In this document: positions 15,001 to 28,800 of the stretch, piece by piece | Layout: each line of letters starts with the position of its first letter | Position numbering within the stretch: position 1 is the first letter of the stretch | Assembly: GCA_021613335.1 (NCBI GenBank) | Contig: JAJTWR010000419.1 | Coordinates: 759,501-823,500, forward strand | Length of the DNA: 64,000 nt | DNA from: Whitmania pigra | Lineage: Eukaryota; Annelida; Clitellata; Hirudinida; Haemopidae | Direction of reading: 5' to 3' | Translations under genes and position numbers: made by a program | Notes under the pieces: generated by a model | What the model saw: only the letters and a program-made list of their open reading frames with translations | Told to the model about the DNA's origin: nothing | Database searches by the model: none

Positions 15001-18000
15001 GGAATTCTTGAATTCTTTCTCTTAAAAATGGCCATTTTGCCTTCCTTTATGTTTTCTATTCTTAGATATCTTTGCTTAATGTGCGAGGTTGTTTAAGATC
15101 CACAGCTGCAAACTGAAGGCATTGATTGCTTCAATGACAAATTACATTTTGTAACCTTGAGAAGATGAAGCTATTGTCTAGAATTTTTAAGGGCAAAAAT
15201 ATCCATTAAATTTTAATAACCATGTTGTTGTACAAGATAGATTCTGCTTTGTGTTCTAGCTTCAAGGAGTAGAGTTTGAATAAGTTATAATTTATACACT
15301 TATTTATCATTTTATTTGCTGTTTGCCTTATTGTGATATTTAGATTTTATCGTGTGGAACATGTTTTGCATTTATTATTCATTGGTGAATTACTTTTTAA
15401 ATGCAGCTTCCAGATGGAAGGTCTATGCCCATGGAAGTGAAGCTGCTCCAGATGGCACAGGGGACGGCAGGCGTGATAGAAATTTTGGACTACTTCGAGA
15501 GATCGGACAGTTATCTCATAATCATGGAAAGACCCTCGGAGGTAGTCGCCGATCGATATTTTGCATTACGTTTGCCTGCATTTTTCGTTGGACGCGAATT
15601 CGGTTTCCTACGAACGAAACGCCGGACTGTTTGATTGTCCCGTCGCTTTTTGCCGTTTAGGGATGCGACATGTTCGACTATCTGACCAACAAAGGCACCC
15701 TGCGGGAGTCCGAGGCGCGCGACATCTTCAGGCCCCTCGTCTCCACCGCCATCAGTCTGAAGCAGCTGGGCATTGTCCACAGGGACATCAAGGACGAAAA
15801 CATCATAGTAGACCTGGAAAGGAACGAATTCAAACTTATTGATTTTGGGTCAGGAACTCTGTACAGGGAGGGATATTACACGGATTTTGAAGGTTTGCAT
15901 GATTTTTGGAGGTGGCTTGTTAGGAATGATTATAATGTTCATAATTTCTAGTGCAATTGTATTGACGATTGTTGTTTCAGCAGTCATAAAAGTTATTAGA
16001 ATTATATTTAGCAGGTTTTGATTGAATTATTGCTCTAATGAAATTGTGGTGAAATTGCATTTATTATGAGGGAAGTTGACCAGCTCAGAGGCTTGGAAAT
16101 AAAATATTTAAATGAATAAATGATTTAAGACATTAATAAAATGTGATGTAGATGGCTATAGATGCAAAATGTGAGTGTGATTTGTATTACATTCTTTGCT
16201 ATTGCTTTTCACTCACGAATCAGGTAGTAAACAAAGTCAAACAGGTTCAGACAAATATCTGGTTATAACATAAACGTGTTTTGATACACACCTGTGTTTT
16301 GGTAACAGCAGAACTTGATTTTGATGATATGTGGATTGATTTTATAGACTATGGTTTTGTAGGCTCGTGTCAATTTTAGTCTAAACCATCATCATCATCA
16401 CAAATTTGTTATTGCTGTCATCATTTCATCATTAATATTAACCTTAACATATTGCCCAATAATTAATTCATGGACTAACAGATAGTCCTTTATTAATGAT
16501 AAATGCTTTGCATTAGAACTTTTAATTTTGTGGTTTAATTTTTGAGGCATAGATTAATGACAAGATGGAATGAATTTTTGGGCCTTAGTCGATTATTGAA
16601 CCAACATTAAAATGCTCATACTTTAGTCAGTCCATGTTTGTATAGCTCCACTACTTGAGGGTTCTCCCTAGTTTGTCAGGGTGGATTTACTACGGTATTA
16701 ATTCCATTTCACTAATGTGAGAACACAACCTACTGAGCAATTCTTCAGCACGTTGTTGACCATCTTGATGTTGTTAATGTAACTCCTAAAACTGAATGCA
16801 GCTTGCTTGAAGTGTCTAGAGTAAGGATGCACATTTGTTTCTACACATGTAAATAAACATGCTTGAACAAACTCCAACTTGTTAATAGCAGCACAATGTT
16901 AAGCATTGCCTTGTTGCGTTACTTTGTATTAGCATTATGCTCATCATGATTGATTAATTAAAATTTTAAAATGTGTGTGTGTGTGTGTGTGATGCAGTCA
17001 ATACAAATGGATGCTGACATGTGTCCTGCTTGAATTTTATATTTTTAGGTTTTATTTTATATAATAATATATTTTTAGGCTTTTTTTGTAATTCCATGTT
17101 CTAGTGTGATTTATTTCTATAGATTTCCTTTAATGGTATTTTCATCGTGTCATTATTTTTCTTCTTTTTCAAATGTGTCTGCTCTTCCGTTCTAAGTTCT
17201 AATCTGACTAACTTCAGTTCATTCATATTTCCACTTGGCACTTGGTATTTATCACTAAGACATGATTAACACCAAGACATGATTATCACCAAAACATGTT
17301 TATCACCAAAATGCATCACATGGGAAGCTTCTGTAGTTCTACAGCTATTCCAGATTACATTGTTGTAACACCAAAATAATTGCAGAGAGGATAGTTACAG
17401 ATGAGCTATTTGTTAGTTTCGACTGAAAAACCTAAAAGTACAGCTTTTTAAGATTGCAAACATGCAGTTGCTTGTAATTTTATCGAGTGGATCCTACTGT
17501 CTATTTGGTTTTTAAATAACTGCTGATGTACATTAACTCCACGCTTAAATGCTACTGTCAAACTCATCTATAATATCATTTGTCTTCGGACCCCTTTTGT
17601 TTTGGAAAAGGTGTATCATTGCAAAATTTACCATATTTAGCATATTTCCTCCAACAAATTACAAAAAGTGATTGGTTTGCTACTTACAGTTACAATTAAT
17701 GATTACTTAATTAATGGTAACTATATTTTTTTTGACCTGAATATGGCTCCAAATGAGTATGGGACATTTGACATTGCCAAGTAAAAAAAGCTGGGAAGCC
17801 AACATAGCCCTTGTTTGACTGTGTCTTATTTTGTTTTACTGTCAACTATTAGTCTCAACATTTGCACATCATGTAACTTAACATCTTTGAATGTCCTTGA
17901 TCTGGTTGAATAGCTTTGAATTAATTGATTAATTAATTAATTTAATCGATTAGGCAGTTAACTAGTAATGAGGAATTTTGATTGTTAGAATTAATACCTG

Positions 18001-19189
18001 GGAAATCGATAAAGATAATGTAGGGAATGGAAATTATCAGACAGTAACAAAGAATATTATTTAAGTCTCTTTGTAAATCTAGGTCAGAGTGCTTCCAAAA
18101 ATAGCTCTGACATTTTGAGATCTGTTTCATGTTTAATGTAGTCTCAAATCCCCTGCTTAGCTCTGAGGTGCCATTGTTTGCCTGGGGCACTTTGAAACAT
18201 ATCCTTGCACCCTGTGATGAAATTAATGTCAATTGATGGATGGTGAATGAAATGGTGATAGATTGATAATTATCATTTGCTTGGCATGTGGACCAAGTGT
18301 ATGTCAACCCAAACTTCCTTGTTTCTTTGGCGGTTTTCCTCATTCAACGTTGGATGTCCCAAATAATGACATAAATCACCATGTTCTTTCGTTTTTTTTT
18401 ATGTCCTTCAGAGCTTGCTTAGAGTGGTTTGTTGAAAGCCCTTTTTGTTCTAAATGTTGGGAGGGTGCCATTTCTCTTGTGTCAACTGCAACGGTATTGC
18501 TTAATATTTTGCAAATTGGAACTAAAGTATGGTTAATATTGGTGTTGTTGTTATCATTAAAATTACAGCTAATGATATTGTCAATACTTTTGCTCAATTA
18601 TTGCTGCAATCCTAAGGAAAGATAACCTCGGTCAATGGTTAATGCAGCAATGGTGATATGTGATAGAATAAATCGTAACTGCTATAACCAATTATACTTT
18701 TATTATATAAAATATATAAGCTTTTTAGTATTAAAATGGTAATTGGACTGATATTAAAAATATTAGATATTTAATATGTTCGCATTTCGTAGGCACGAGG
18801 GTCTACAGTCCTCCCGAGTGGATCCTGAGCAAGAGATACGAAGCCGAATCGGCTTGCGTGTGGTCGCTGGGCATCCTCCTTTACGACATCGTCTGCGGAG
18901 ACATCCCCTTCGAGAAGGACGAACAGATCGTAGCTGCGGACGTCACTTTCAGGAGACCTCTCTCTTCCCGTCAGTAATTACGCTCGCGAATGAAAGGACG
19001 GATAAATGAATGCCGACAAAAAAATAATGAATGATTTATTGGTTGCTTAAGCAGGCCGTATGAAATTTGCTTGTATCTTTGACAGAACTTTGTGCCCTCA
19101 TCCAGTCATGCCTGACCTTTGAACCCAAAATGAGGCCATCGTTGGAGGGCATCCTTAGCCACGTATGGTTCACCATGGATCTATCTTAG
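12086..19189 (+). CDS. PIM-family serine/threonine protein kinase
   Basis: Six exons fit in phase: 12086-12158, 13144-13316, 15407-15541, 15661-15892, 18793-18969 and 19086-19189, for 297 residues (vertebrate PIM1 is 313). Visible kinase features are the Gly loop GSGGYG (residues 48-53), the ATP-binding Lys70 in VAVKH, the hinge ERPSE, the catalytic loop HRDIKDEN with Asp169, DFG at 188-190, and TRVYSPPEW in the activation segment. The hinge proline is the hallmark of PIM kinases. [19 protein letters not shown] is also PIM-specific wording. PIM kinases are constitutively active, promote survival and growth, and are controlled mainly by protein level. There is no regulatory domain; the N-terminal 38 residues are a short basic tail. 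The donor of exon 5 is C|GTCAGT, chosen because it alone keeps the phase. A GC box and TATA box precede the start. Confidence 0.9.
15893..18792. other. Large fourth intron of the PIM gene
   Basis: About 2.9 kb between the DFG exon and the exon starting with the TRVYSPPEW segment. It contains a (TG)n run near 16973-16991 and a triplicated ACACCAAGACATGATTA-like stretch near 17255-17310. Minus-strand frames here show no family similarity. No nested gene was recognised. Confidence 0.5.
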
Positions 19190-21508
19190 GGTTTCGTCTG
19201 TCGGTCGTCGGACTCCGTCGATCCGTCCTCGTCGTCTGCACCGGAGATTAAAGCGCGTCGAACACTTAACCTATCGCCTGCAGCTGAGCCATCGATTCTA
19301 TCTACCTCTTGGTTTGGTGGTCTGGGGTGACTGTCTTCATCATCATCATCATCATCATCATCACCGTTGTCACTTTAATCACCAACCTCCTCCATTTTGT
19401 TTGAGAGTTGGCTTACAACATCAAAATAAATCATCCACCAATGTCTCATTCTTGATGACATCGACACTGACAGATTCACGTTAGGATTATGAAGTTGGAG
19501 ACATCTGACTGATATCTTTCTGGAAGAAAAACAGTCCATAAGATGATCTTCCTTGCCGCGAGGTGAATCTCCCATCCGAGGTAAATTTCTCGTCGAAGCA
19601 AAGCCTCCCCTCTGCTCGTGTCGGCAGCTGTTACCAGTTATTATCTGCTGTTATCGGTGAATCCACTTTGACTGTAGCGAAATGTTAACTGTTTTGAAAA
19701 GGATAGAATTTGTTTTGTTTTTTGTGCTGTTCTATTCTTTTCTTTGAACATCACATTAAAAATGTAATTCTTCGAGAAATATTATTACTTCGCCACTATT
19801 GTCTCCGTATTTTGTTTGTATATGTGACGTTTGTATTGCTTTGAAATCTGTGCAACGTGTTGCTTGTTATGCATTTTTCATTTCCACCTTGAGTTTTGCA
19901 AAGACTTGCAAAGATTCGTTACAACGGTTGTTGGAGCGTAACACGACGATTAAATGGCAATTTGTTTAGGTCGTCGTAATTTAGATATTGTAATGTTATC
20001 GTTGCTTTCGGGAGCATCGTCACTTGTCCTTTGAACGGTTCTTATTCCTTTGGAATTGTTCAGATCCCGATAAATGACTACTAATTAAGTGATTGCTAAT
20101 GTCGTAGTAATTAATTTAAATGTAAGGCAAGTGCTGCACGGAGATGACAAAAGTTGCCGTAGCTGCCGATTATTTATATTGGTGACCCGGGACTTGTTTT
20201 CATCTTGCTCTCCATCTTACCTCGGAGGTCGGAGGTCGGAGGTCGACACCCTGGCTTCACTTGATGTTTATTTAAGCTTTGGATGTCCTGCTATTTTGTT
20301 TAAGTCGCACACAAAAACATCAGGCTCGAGTAACTAATGATTAAGCAAATATGAAGTGATTATTTGCTACGGTTGTTAAAGCTTTGCTCAAGGGTAAGTT
20401 ATCTTAACGATCCTTGTCATTTTACACTTTGGTGCGATCAAAATGACGGTCCCAATATTTTCTAATTCCATGGAAATTCTCGAGCTACGGATGTTTGTAA
20501 GCTAGTGAATTGATTTTGTCTCGTTGAATGTATCTCTGTTTCTCCTCTTTGGTAATGTAACTTATACACAATATATGTGGTCAAGATCCCCATTGGCATG
20601 TTGTTCAGAGATTTGGAAGCAACTGGGGGATGATCAATGAAATTGATAACTCTGCTATGACTTCAGTTTCACTCCTGTGTGCCTAATTGACCTTTGTTTT
20701 ACCTTCTATGCTTCTTTCATTCACTCGTGTCTTAAGTCGTACGGAGATGAATGGTGTGCGAGATCGCCGGATTGTGGATTGCCCGTCATTTTCATGTCTT
20801 CTGTTTTGTAATTTCTGCATATCATGTTGTGGATGTTTTAATTCATATCAATGTCACTGTCATCACCTTTAGCTTTATCATGCTGTCAGGTTATTTGTGC
20901 TTGAGTGTGTCTTCATTATTCTGATCTTTGGTTTAATTCACTTTGGAGTTCTTGTTTGTCTGGAGTGGATATGTCTTCTCTATGTTGGATTTGCTACTTT
21001 GTTTTGAAGTTTTATAGTTCGGTTTGTGCTATTATTAAGGGACTGTTCTTAAAATGTTTTGAATCACTAAACTGTTGTTTTTGTTTTTGTCTGTTGTTCA
21101 GCTAATTGTTAATTCTCAATTGAGTACTTGTTTTTTGTTTGCTTGTTGCAGTTAGAAAATACGTTTTTGTTCCTTGGTGCGTGCCAGTCATCCTTTTACT
21201 AATTCTGCATCTCTGCTTCGATGCCCGAAAGCCGGTGAGTTGTGCTCGCTCGGCTGCCTGCGTGCGTTCGTTAGTGCCAGTGCATGGCTTTAAGTCTTGT
21301 AGCCTTGATGTTGCCATGGTGAGGGTGCTTGCTGCTGGTAGGGGCTTTTGCATTATGATGGTTCTTCGTTGGTTCTATGTTTCTGTACTCTGTCTTATCC
21401 TCTGACATTTTATTGGCCGTTGTTAAGTATTTGCATTCTCTCAAAAATTGACTACAGTTTTATTGCTATTGGTAAAGTTGTCATCGAAGGTTGTTGCTGC
21501 TGCTGTTT

Positions 21509-21559
21509 GGGTTTTACATGTATATTAATTACGTGTAATGTTATTTACATGTAAAACCC
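21509..21559. other. Inverted repeat with perfect 14-bp arms
   Basis: GGGTTTTACATGTA (21509-21522) is matched exactly by TACATGTAAAACCC (21546-21559), with a 23-nt AT-rich loop containing TTACGTGTAA. It could form a hairpin in RNA or be the remnant of a small foldback element. No further symmetry was found outside the arms. Confidence 0.5.
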
Positions 21560-21935
21560 TTCCTCCAATGATATTTTTACTTTTATTGTCTATTGTTGCC
21601 AGCCAATAATTAGCCAGTGAGATTAGGAAAACATTGCAAAACAGAAACTTGTGTTTATGGTCACTGCAACTGTCAGGGCATTCCTGTCTTATTTAAGATG
21701 GTGGCCTCAAAAGTTGGGTGAAGGACTGCTATTTAGAGGCGTGGGTAGAGTGTCCTTCTATGTTCAACCATTATTTGTGTTGTTATTAATGGTTTGAGGC
21801 TAATGGTTCTGCAAAGGGTTATTTATTAGTTTGTTTTTGGTGGTGTGCTGCCCACTGTTTATAGGCCTTGTGGCTAGTTTGGGAGTCTGGCATTTTGCTT
21901 TAAGCACGACGTTAATTAGAAGACCTAGATAACAG

Positions 21936-22095
21936 TAATAATTAATTTATAAAGCGCTATGTGCATAGCGTCAGAGGTGCCTTGCGTCTTTGCCGTCCCT
22001 TAGAGTTCAGAAGAGTTGGGTCTCCGGGTGGTGCTTGAAGAGCTCCAGGGATGGCTGGGCTCTGATGGTGGGAGGGAGTCTGTTCCAGACTCTTA
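21936..22095. repeat. Dispersed repeat with ATTTATAAAGCGC end
   Basis: The end ATTAATTTATAAAGCGCTAT (21941-21960) closely matches ATTAATTTATATAGCGCCAT at 62646-62665, and, inverted, GCGCTATATAAATAATAAAT at 59404-59423. Shared ends in unrelated introns and spacers point to a SINE- or MITE-like family. No coding capacity is visible. Confidence 0.45.
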
Positions 22096-22883
22096 TGAAA
22101 GATTATAAAAAAAAAAGAGTATATGAAACTTGTACATTTACTTTTTATTGAAGAGGGTGGAATCGAGACATGTCGTCAATGATTTGCGTGAAAAGGTCCG
22201 TATTTCGGTACCTTTGCCTCCTGAACTCCATCCTCCAGCCAATTTCCCTTTCGAAGACCGATTTCTTGCCGTGACTGTCGGACATGACACCTCCACCTGT
22301 CAGAGACGAGTGTCCATTGTTGCATAAACGTTGCTGATGGATCACTCCGTGGCTTTGCAAAACGCGTATTGCCGTCTCCTTGTCATGAACGAAAGTCGAA
22401 AGCGTCAGAAGTTCATTTCAGGTTTTACGTCCGAACGAAAAAATATTTGCACAAAATTTCATGGCATGCATTTAAATATTCAAATGTCTAGACATCAGAA
22501 ATTGCCTGCGTGCATGAAATTGGAGCTGGCAAAAAGTGGCGGGGCTTAACTTTTCGCGCGTGCACTTTTATCATTTAATGGCGGTGCTTATCTGGAAAAG
22601 ATTCCACGACTGAAAAGCTTAGATTAAGTCATTAAAATTAGATTAATCAGTTTCTAATCTGTGGATTCAGTTAGGTGGAGAGACCGACAGAGAAGGCTAT
22701 TAATTGCTTTCTTAATCTCAATAAATGCTAAATTAAAAATATTTAATAAAAAGCTTTGTGATTAAAATTTTATTTTTATGTAAAAAAAAATAATATAAAA
22801 CTAACAAGCATATTTATGTAAAAAATACTAATATTTATCCTTATAACACTTTATGTTATTATAATTTCATTTTTAAGGAGGGT

Positions 22884-25800
22884 ATGCTGTTGCGAGGGTT
22901 TTACGAAAGTGCCATTTGTTCTTCGGCGATTCGAACATTTGCGACTAGATATGCGGGTTTGAACCGGACTTTCCAGGATAAATCACTTTTATTGCTAGTA
23001 AAATCTCGAAATATATCCGGATCTAAACCTTCTCTCAGTAGATTATCATTTTCGACAACCAACGAAGAAAAATTTGAAAGTAGATTAAGACACGAAAATC
23101 CCCAGAATAATAATATGGATAGAATTCTTAATGTGGCGGAAAAGAATGACGCTGCCAAGTCGCTGGCAGAAATCATGTCTAGGGGGAAATACCGAAAAGT
23201 AACTACTTAATTGATGTATTAAACATTTCTTTTAAATAAATAATTATTTATATTATACCAGACATGGGCATGTATTTTAAAATTATTATTAAATGATGTA
23301 ATTAATTATAAGTAATTTAAAAGATGTGTCTGGACTCTCTGTTGTTCTTTTCAAAGGTCTTTAAACTGTGATGTTTATAACATTTATATTTGTAGTTCAA
23401 AAGATTTTTGTGCAATTTCCACTGCAAAGCACTTTTCATTATTTGGACATATTTGCTACAAATTCCTTCTAGCTTTTTTTTTAAAATGTTATTTACCTTC
23501 AATATCAAAATCATATCTACTTTCAAGTCTGTTCTAACAAGATTTCCTTATGCTTAGCACTTCGGTTATCCGAATAGATCAGTTTGGTTGGAGATCATGT
23601 AGTGCAGAGAATTATTAAAAATTATCAATTAAAAATGGATTAAATAATAGCTATATAGAATAGTAATTTATACAAATATTATGCAATGGCAGTATTATTA
23701 TTATTAGCAAATCTTTTAATTATTTTGTTTAGTGTAATTAGCAAAATCTACCAATTAAATGCCCTTAAACTCATGATTAAGATGAACTTTTAATTTGAGT
23801 TTTTCTGAATAAATAAATAATTCCAGCGTGAGGGTCTGTCCGTGTACAACAAGATCTACGAGTTCCCTTACAGGATCTTCAACCGAGAGGTCGCCATGGT
23901 GATGACATCTGTTTCGGGCCACCTTCTCAACTATGAATTCTCCATCCAATACAAAAGCTGGTGAATCATTCATGTCCAAAACTCAATTCATAAACTTAAA
24001 ATCAAAGCACTTGTCACTTTTGCCATTTTTTAAGCAAGGGAGTCTTGTGGTGCATGTGTTCATTTGAGTCGCTAGCCACGTGAATGTGCAGGTGGCTTTG
24101 CAAGCGACATTTTTTAAATTCATTTTCATTCTGTCGTTACGTTTTTCGGAATGTTGTTATCGTTCGCTTCATTTGCAGGCATTCTTGCAATCCCGGAGCA
24201 CTTTTTGATGCTCCACTGCAGAAGAATTGTTCGCAAGAAGGAGAACCCATTAAAGTAAAGATGTACTGATCTATCTTGATGGCATTGCTGATTTTTCTAC
24301 TGAATTACAGAAAACATTGGAAAGAGAGATCAGGAATTGTGATACACTCATTATATGGACAGATTGCGACAGGGAGGGTGAGAATATTGGACATGAGATT
24401 GTGCAGGTCTGTTCCAGAGGTAAGGAGCAATCACTTTTGGTTGTGGTGTCAGATTTAATGAGATGCTGCTGTCATAACTTCATAATTAAATGGATAAACT
24501 TTAAAATTATAGTTGATAGCTACTTAAATTATTAGTTTTGAAAATATTATGATCTTTATTGAAGTTGTTGATGTATCATTTATTGATTTTTTCATGTAAA
24601 CAGTGAAGCCAACCATCAGAGTGCTGAGAGCAACATTTTCTGAGATCACTGAGCAGTAAGCTAATTATTTTTTATTCATGATTTGTATTACTTGATGTTT
24701 GGTAAGTTTTAGGGTACTTTGATCCCTGCTTGACTATCATTATTGTTTGATTATTTTATTGCCATAAAAACATGCTAAGTAAACATAGGTTATTTGCGAT
24801 CAAAACTTTTTTATGTCCGAAAGTTCATTATTCCCGCTGTAAAAAGATAATACGAAAAGTCAATCGAGATGGCCATCAAAATTAGCAGATACAAGATTTA
24901 TAATTATAAGAAGTGCAATTCATGTTTTTGCTTGAATTTTTTTAATATTTATTTTTTTAAGTGCGGTAACAAGAGCAGTCAACAACCTGGGGATGCCAGA
25001 CAAGAGGGTGATCGATGCTGTAGATGTTAGACAAGAACTGGACCTTAGGATAGGTTAATATATTAAATGGTGAATGTCAACATGTGATGGGGGCTTATAA
25101 GATCAGTCTCCAAATTTTGTGGATTGATTCTTGTTTACAAGATTATTGCTAACATATCACATTATTCTGTTCAAAAATTATTAAACCCTAATGTCATCAT
25201 TGAACTTTGTATCATCACCATGGTTACTGTTAGGTTTTCATCCCTGCTTAAAGTGTTGTGTTTATTGTTATAGGTGCAGCATTCACAAGATTCCAGACTC
25301 TAAGACTACAAAAAGTTTTCCCTCGAGTCCTTTCTGAGCTTCTGATTAGCTACGGTAGCTGTCAGTTTCCGACTCTTGGATTCGTCGTAGAGAGATATAA
25401 GCAAGCCCAGTCGTTTGTGTGCGAGCCATTTTGGAAGATCGAAGGTAATGATAATGTTGCTAAAAAGTCGTAATGAAAATGTGGGGTAAATATTGATTAT
25501 TATTGTTGTATTTGTGTATATCAGTATCATCATCATCATTATTACTATTATCCATTATTATTATTTTATTGTTATCATCATCATATTTTCAGTAACATGT
25601 CAGTCGGAGGATGGGGAAGTCAAGTTTGGTTGGAAAAGGTAGAGTGATGATGATGATCATCAGTATCATTGTTGCCAGCTTCTTGTCATATCTTGCTCAT
25701 ATTTTACTCATTCAGACAAAGATTGTTCGATTATGATGCCTGTAGAGCTTTGTACGAACTCTGCATTGAGGTAAGCTTTATTTGATGATTTTTTTGAATT

Positions 25801-28800
25801 GAATAGCACTTTTGAATTGATCTATCATTTGTATCATTAGATGCCCTAACCCTATTACATTTGTCACGTTCATCTCTAAATCTGACCCTTGCCCCAGTCA
25901 TCATTTTTTAACAATTTTCCTCATCTATGCTGTTAAAAAATTACTGTTCTGCTCATGCAGCATGAATTCTTTTATTTATAAATGTAAATTTAATCTTAGC
26001 ATAGTACTTTAACACCAAATTCATTGGTGAGAGTTTTTCCAGAATCCCTTAATGACAATATTGGATATAAGAAGCAAGCCAAAATCAAAATGGAGGCCTG
26101 TTGCACTGGACACAGTTGTAAGTTTAAAAATCACAACTTTTAACACATTTAGCGTCATCGCATTTTCAAAGAAACAGAAGGTGACATCCTTAATGGAAGT
26201 CTTGATTTTGTAATAATTTTATACTTTTCGAGATATCATAATTAATTTCACTGGTAACATTTTGAATTGGAAATTCCTCTGAACTTTTTCTTGCACGTGA
26301 TTTTGTTACGCGATGATCTCAGGAACTCGAAAAACTGGCTTCTCGGAAGCTCAAGATAAGTGCCAAAGAGACGATGAAGATAGCCGAGAAGCTCTACACT
26401 CAGGGCTACATTTCATATCCTCGCACTGAGACCAACGCTTTTCCCAAAGGACTAGACCTTGTTGCTTTGGTGGGTCAACAGACCAACGATCCACGATGGG
26501 GAGGTTAGAAGTGGATGATTTGTAATTTAATTCAGAGAGTTTATTTGCTTGTTTTAATTAATTTATTTCATCAGATTCAATAAAGATTATGACTATTGTT
26601 GATAGATTTTGCTCAGAGATTGTTAGATGTGGGGCCAAATCCCAGGAATGGTACCAAATCTGACCAGGCTCATCCCCCCATTCATCCTACAAAATACACC
26701 AATAGTCTCCAGGTATTTTCATTATTACATTTAGTCCTATTGATTTAGATTATTCCAGAACATGACCAACTAATTTGTAACTGAGGTTATGATTTTTGCC
26801 TAGATACAAACTTCTATAACACCTCTTGCATTAGATTATTTTGGAATATAACCAATGCCTTTTAGTATTAGAATTTCTATTAGTTTTTATTTTTATCATG
26901 CAACTTTAGTCAAATGAATCTGAATCTCTATAATTGTTAACTTTTTGTCACTGAAACTGTTATTAGTGATAGGTAGCATTATTTCTCCATAGTATCCTAT
27001 TGATAATGGACTCGTCTTGCGGATTGTTTTTTTTTTCTTTGAAGGGCAACGAGAGAACAATATATGAGTTCATTGTGAGACACTTCTTGGCTTGTTGCTC
27101 TCAGGATGCTCAAGGTCATGAGACTGTTGTGGAGGCTGACCTTGCAAATGAAAAGGTGACATTGTCTGTGACGATTGTTGTTACTGGATGACTGGAAATG
27201 GTAGAAGCTAGTGCTGTTGCTGATGGTGATTATTAATGTAGTGGAGTTGGTGGTTATGACATTGATGATAATCATGACATTGGCAATGCTTTCCTCCTGT
27301 TGCAGTTTGTGTTGTCAGGTCTGATGATACTGGCCAAGAACTACTTGGAAGTGTATCCTTATGACAAATGGACAGACAAAGTAAAGACTACATTGATTTT
27401 GGTGTTAATTATTATTTCAGCTTATTATTATATTATTGCATTATATTTTATTATAGAACATTCCAGTCTTCACCATTGGCCAGAAGTTCATGCCTAAATG
27501 TATTGAGGTATCAGATATTTTTATTACACGTCATGTATTATTAAGTAAGTATAAATTTAAGACTTTCCATGCTTTCCATTGCATGTAGTGCTTTACCAAG
27601 CAGCGGTGATGATGCATAACCGACATTATCTAAAATTTTATTTAAACCAAAATCTAGTAGTGAAATTTGATTTGTGACCAACAATTTTTCAGCTCACCTG
27701 GTTTGCAGTGTGAACTTATGTTCATTGAACTTTGTTTTCAGGCAATGCCTTAGTTGACTCATTGATATTGATGTATATAGTAATATATTGATGTGATTTC
27801 TATAGCTAGTAAACTAGAACAAATTGATCCATAGGATCATTGTTACTTATATTGATTTGTTTTCAATAATGTAATAACAATTTATTTTCTTTGGCAGATG
27901 ACTCAAAGTGAAACATCACCTCCATCTCTCCTGACAGAAGCTGACCTCATTGCATTGATGGAAAAACATGGTATAGGTAATGAAGCTGAGATGATGGAAA
28001 ATATTTAGTTTTATTTCTGCTAATTTTGCTCATCAAAGCATATCTTCCAGGGACGGATGCCACTCATGCAGAACACATAGAGACCATCAAGTCGAGGTAC
28101 TACGTCGGACTTGGGGAAGATGGGAAGTTCCTTCCGGGCGAACTTGGGATGGGACTCGTTGAAGGTAGCATGACGTGCATGACATTGATGATGATGTTCA
28201 ATGATACGGGGTTATTATTATGCAACTATTACCGATAGGATGTATGCAATGTAGGTCAACTTTTTCCTATAGTCGTAGCCGTGTCTCTCCTGGAGACGAT
28301 CGATTCGCCGAGTATAATTCAAAATATCTAACGACATTAACAGTTTTAGTCGTCATTCTCTTTGTCTTGCTAACCAGGTTACGACGCCATGGGCTTTGAG
28401 ATGTCAAAGCCAAATCTGAGGGCTGAGTTAGAAGCTGACCTTAAAAGGTTAATAGTAAGCTGATGACTGTGTTGGTGATGACATACCTTATGATGTGATG
28501 TATGGTGAATGTGCTTATGTAGCTTTAAGCATGTAAGTGCTTCTTGAGAATTTGATAATTTTAAGATGTCAATATTTGCAGGATATGTCTTGGGGAAAAG
28601 GATAAAGATGGTCTGTTTATAATTATGTATGAAAATAATTTTAATAAATATTTGTTAGATGCTGAGATACAATATATGATATTGAATTCTTGTATTGTGT
28701 CGGTGTTTTAAGTTTTCTGGCATTCAAAAGATTGATGCAGAATGATTATCAAATATTTGTCTTTCTTACGTCAAGTTTTAATTTATTCAAATTCATTACT

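Larger units (their letters stand above)
19190..22883. other. PIM 3' flank and intergenic DNA before TOP3A
   Basis: The stretch holds the probable PIM 3' UTR, a (CAT)n run near 19338-19362, three CGGAGGT units near 20222-20243, a perfect 14-bp hairpin (21509-21559) and a dispersed repeat (about 21936-22095). Several frames of 60-90 codons are present but have neither similarity nor splice context. Confidence 0.5.

Noticed and set aside
15352..15660. 102-codon frame across a PIM intron
   Set aside because: It is exon 3 read in another frame plus intron; the correct frame gives PIM sequence with proper splice sites.
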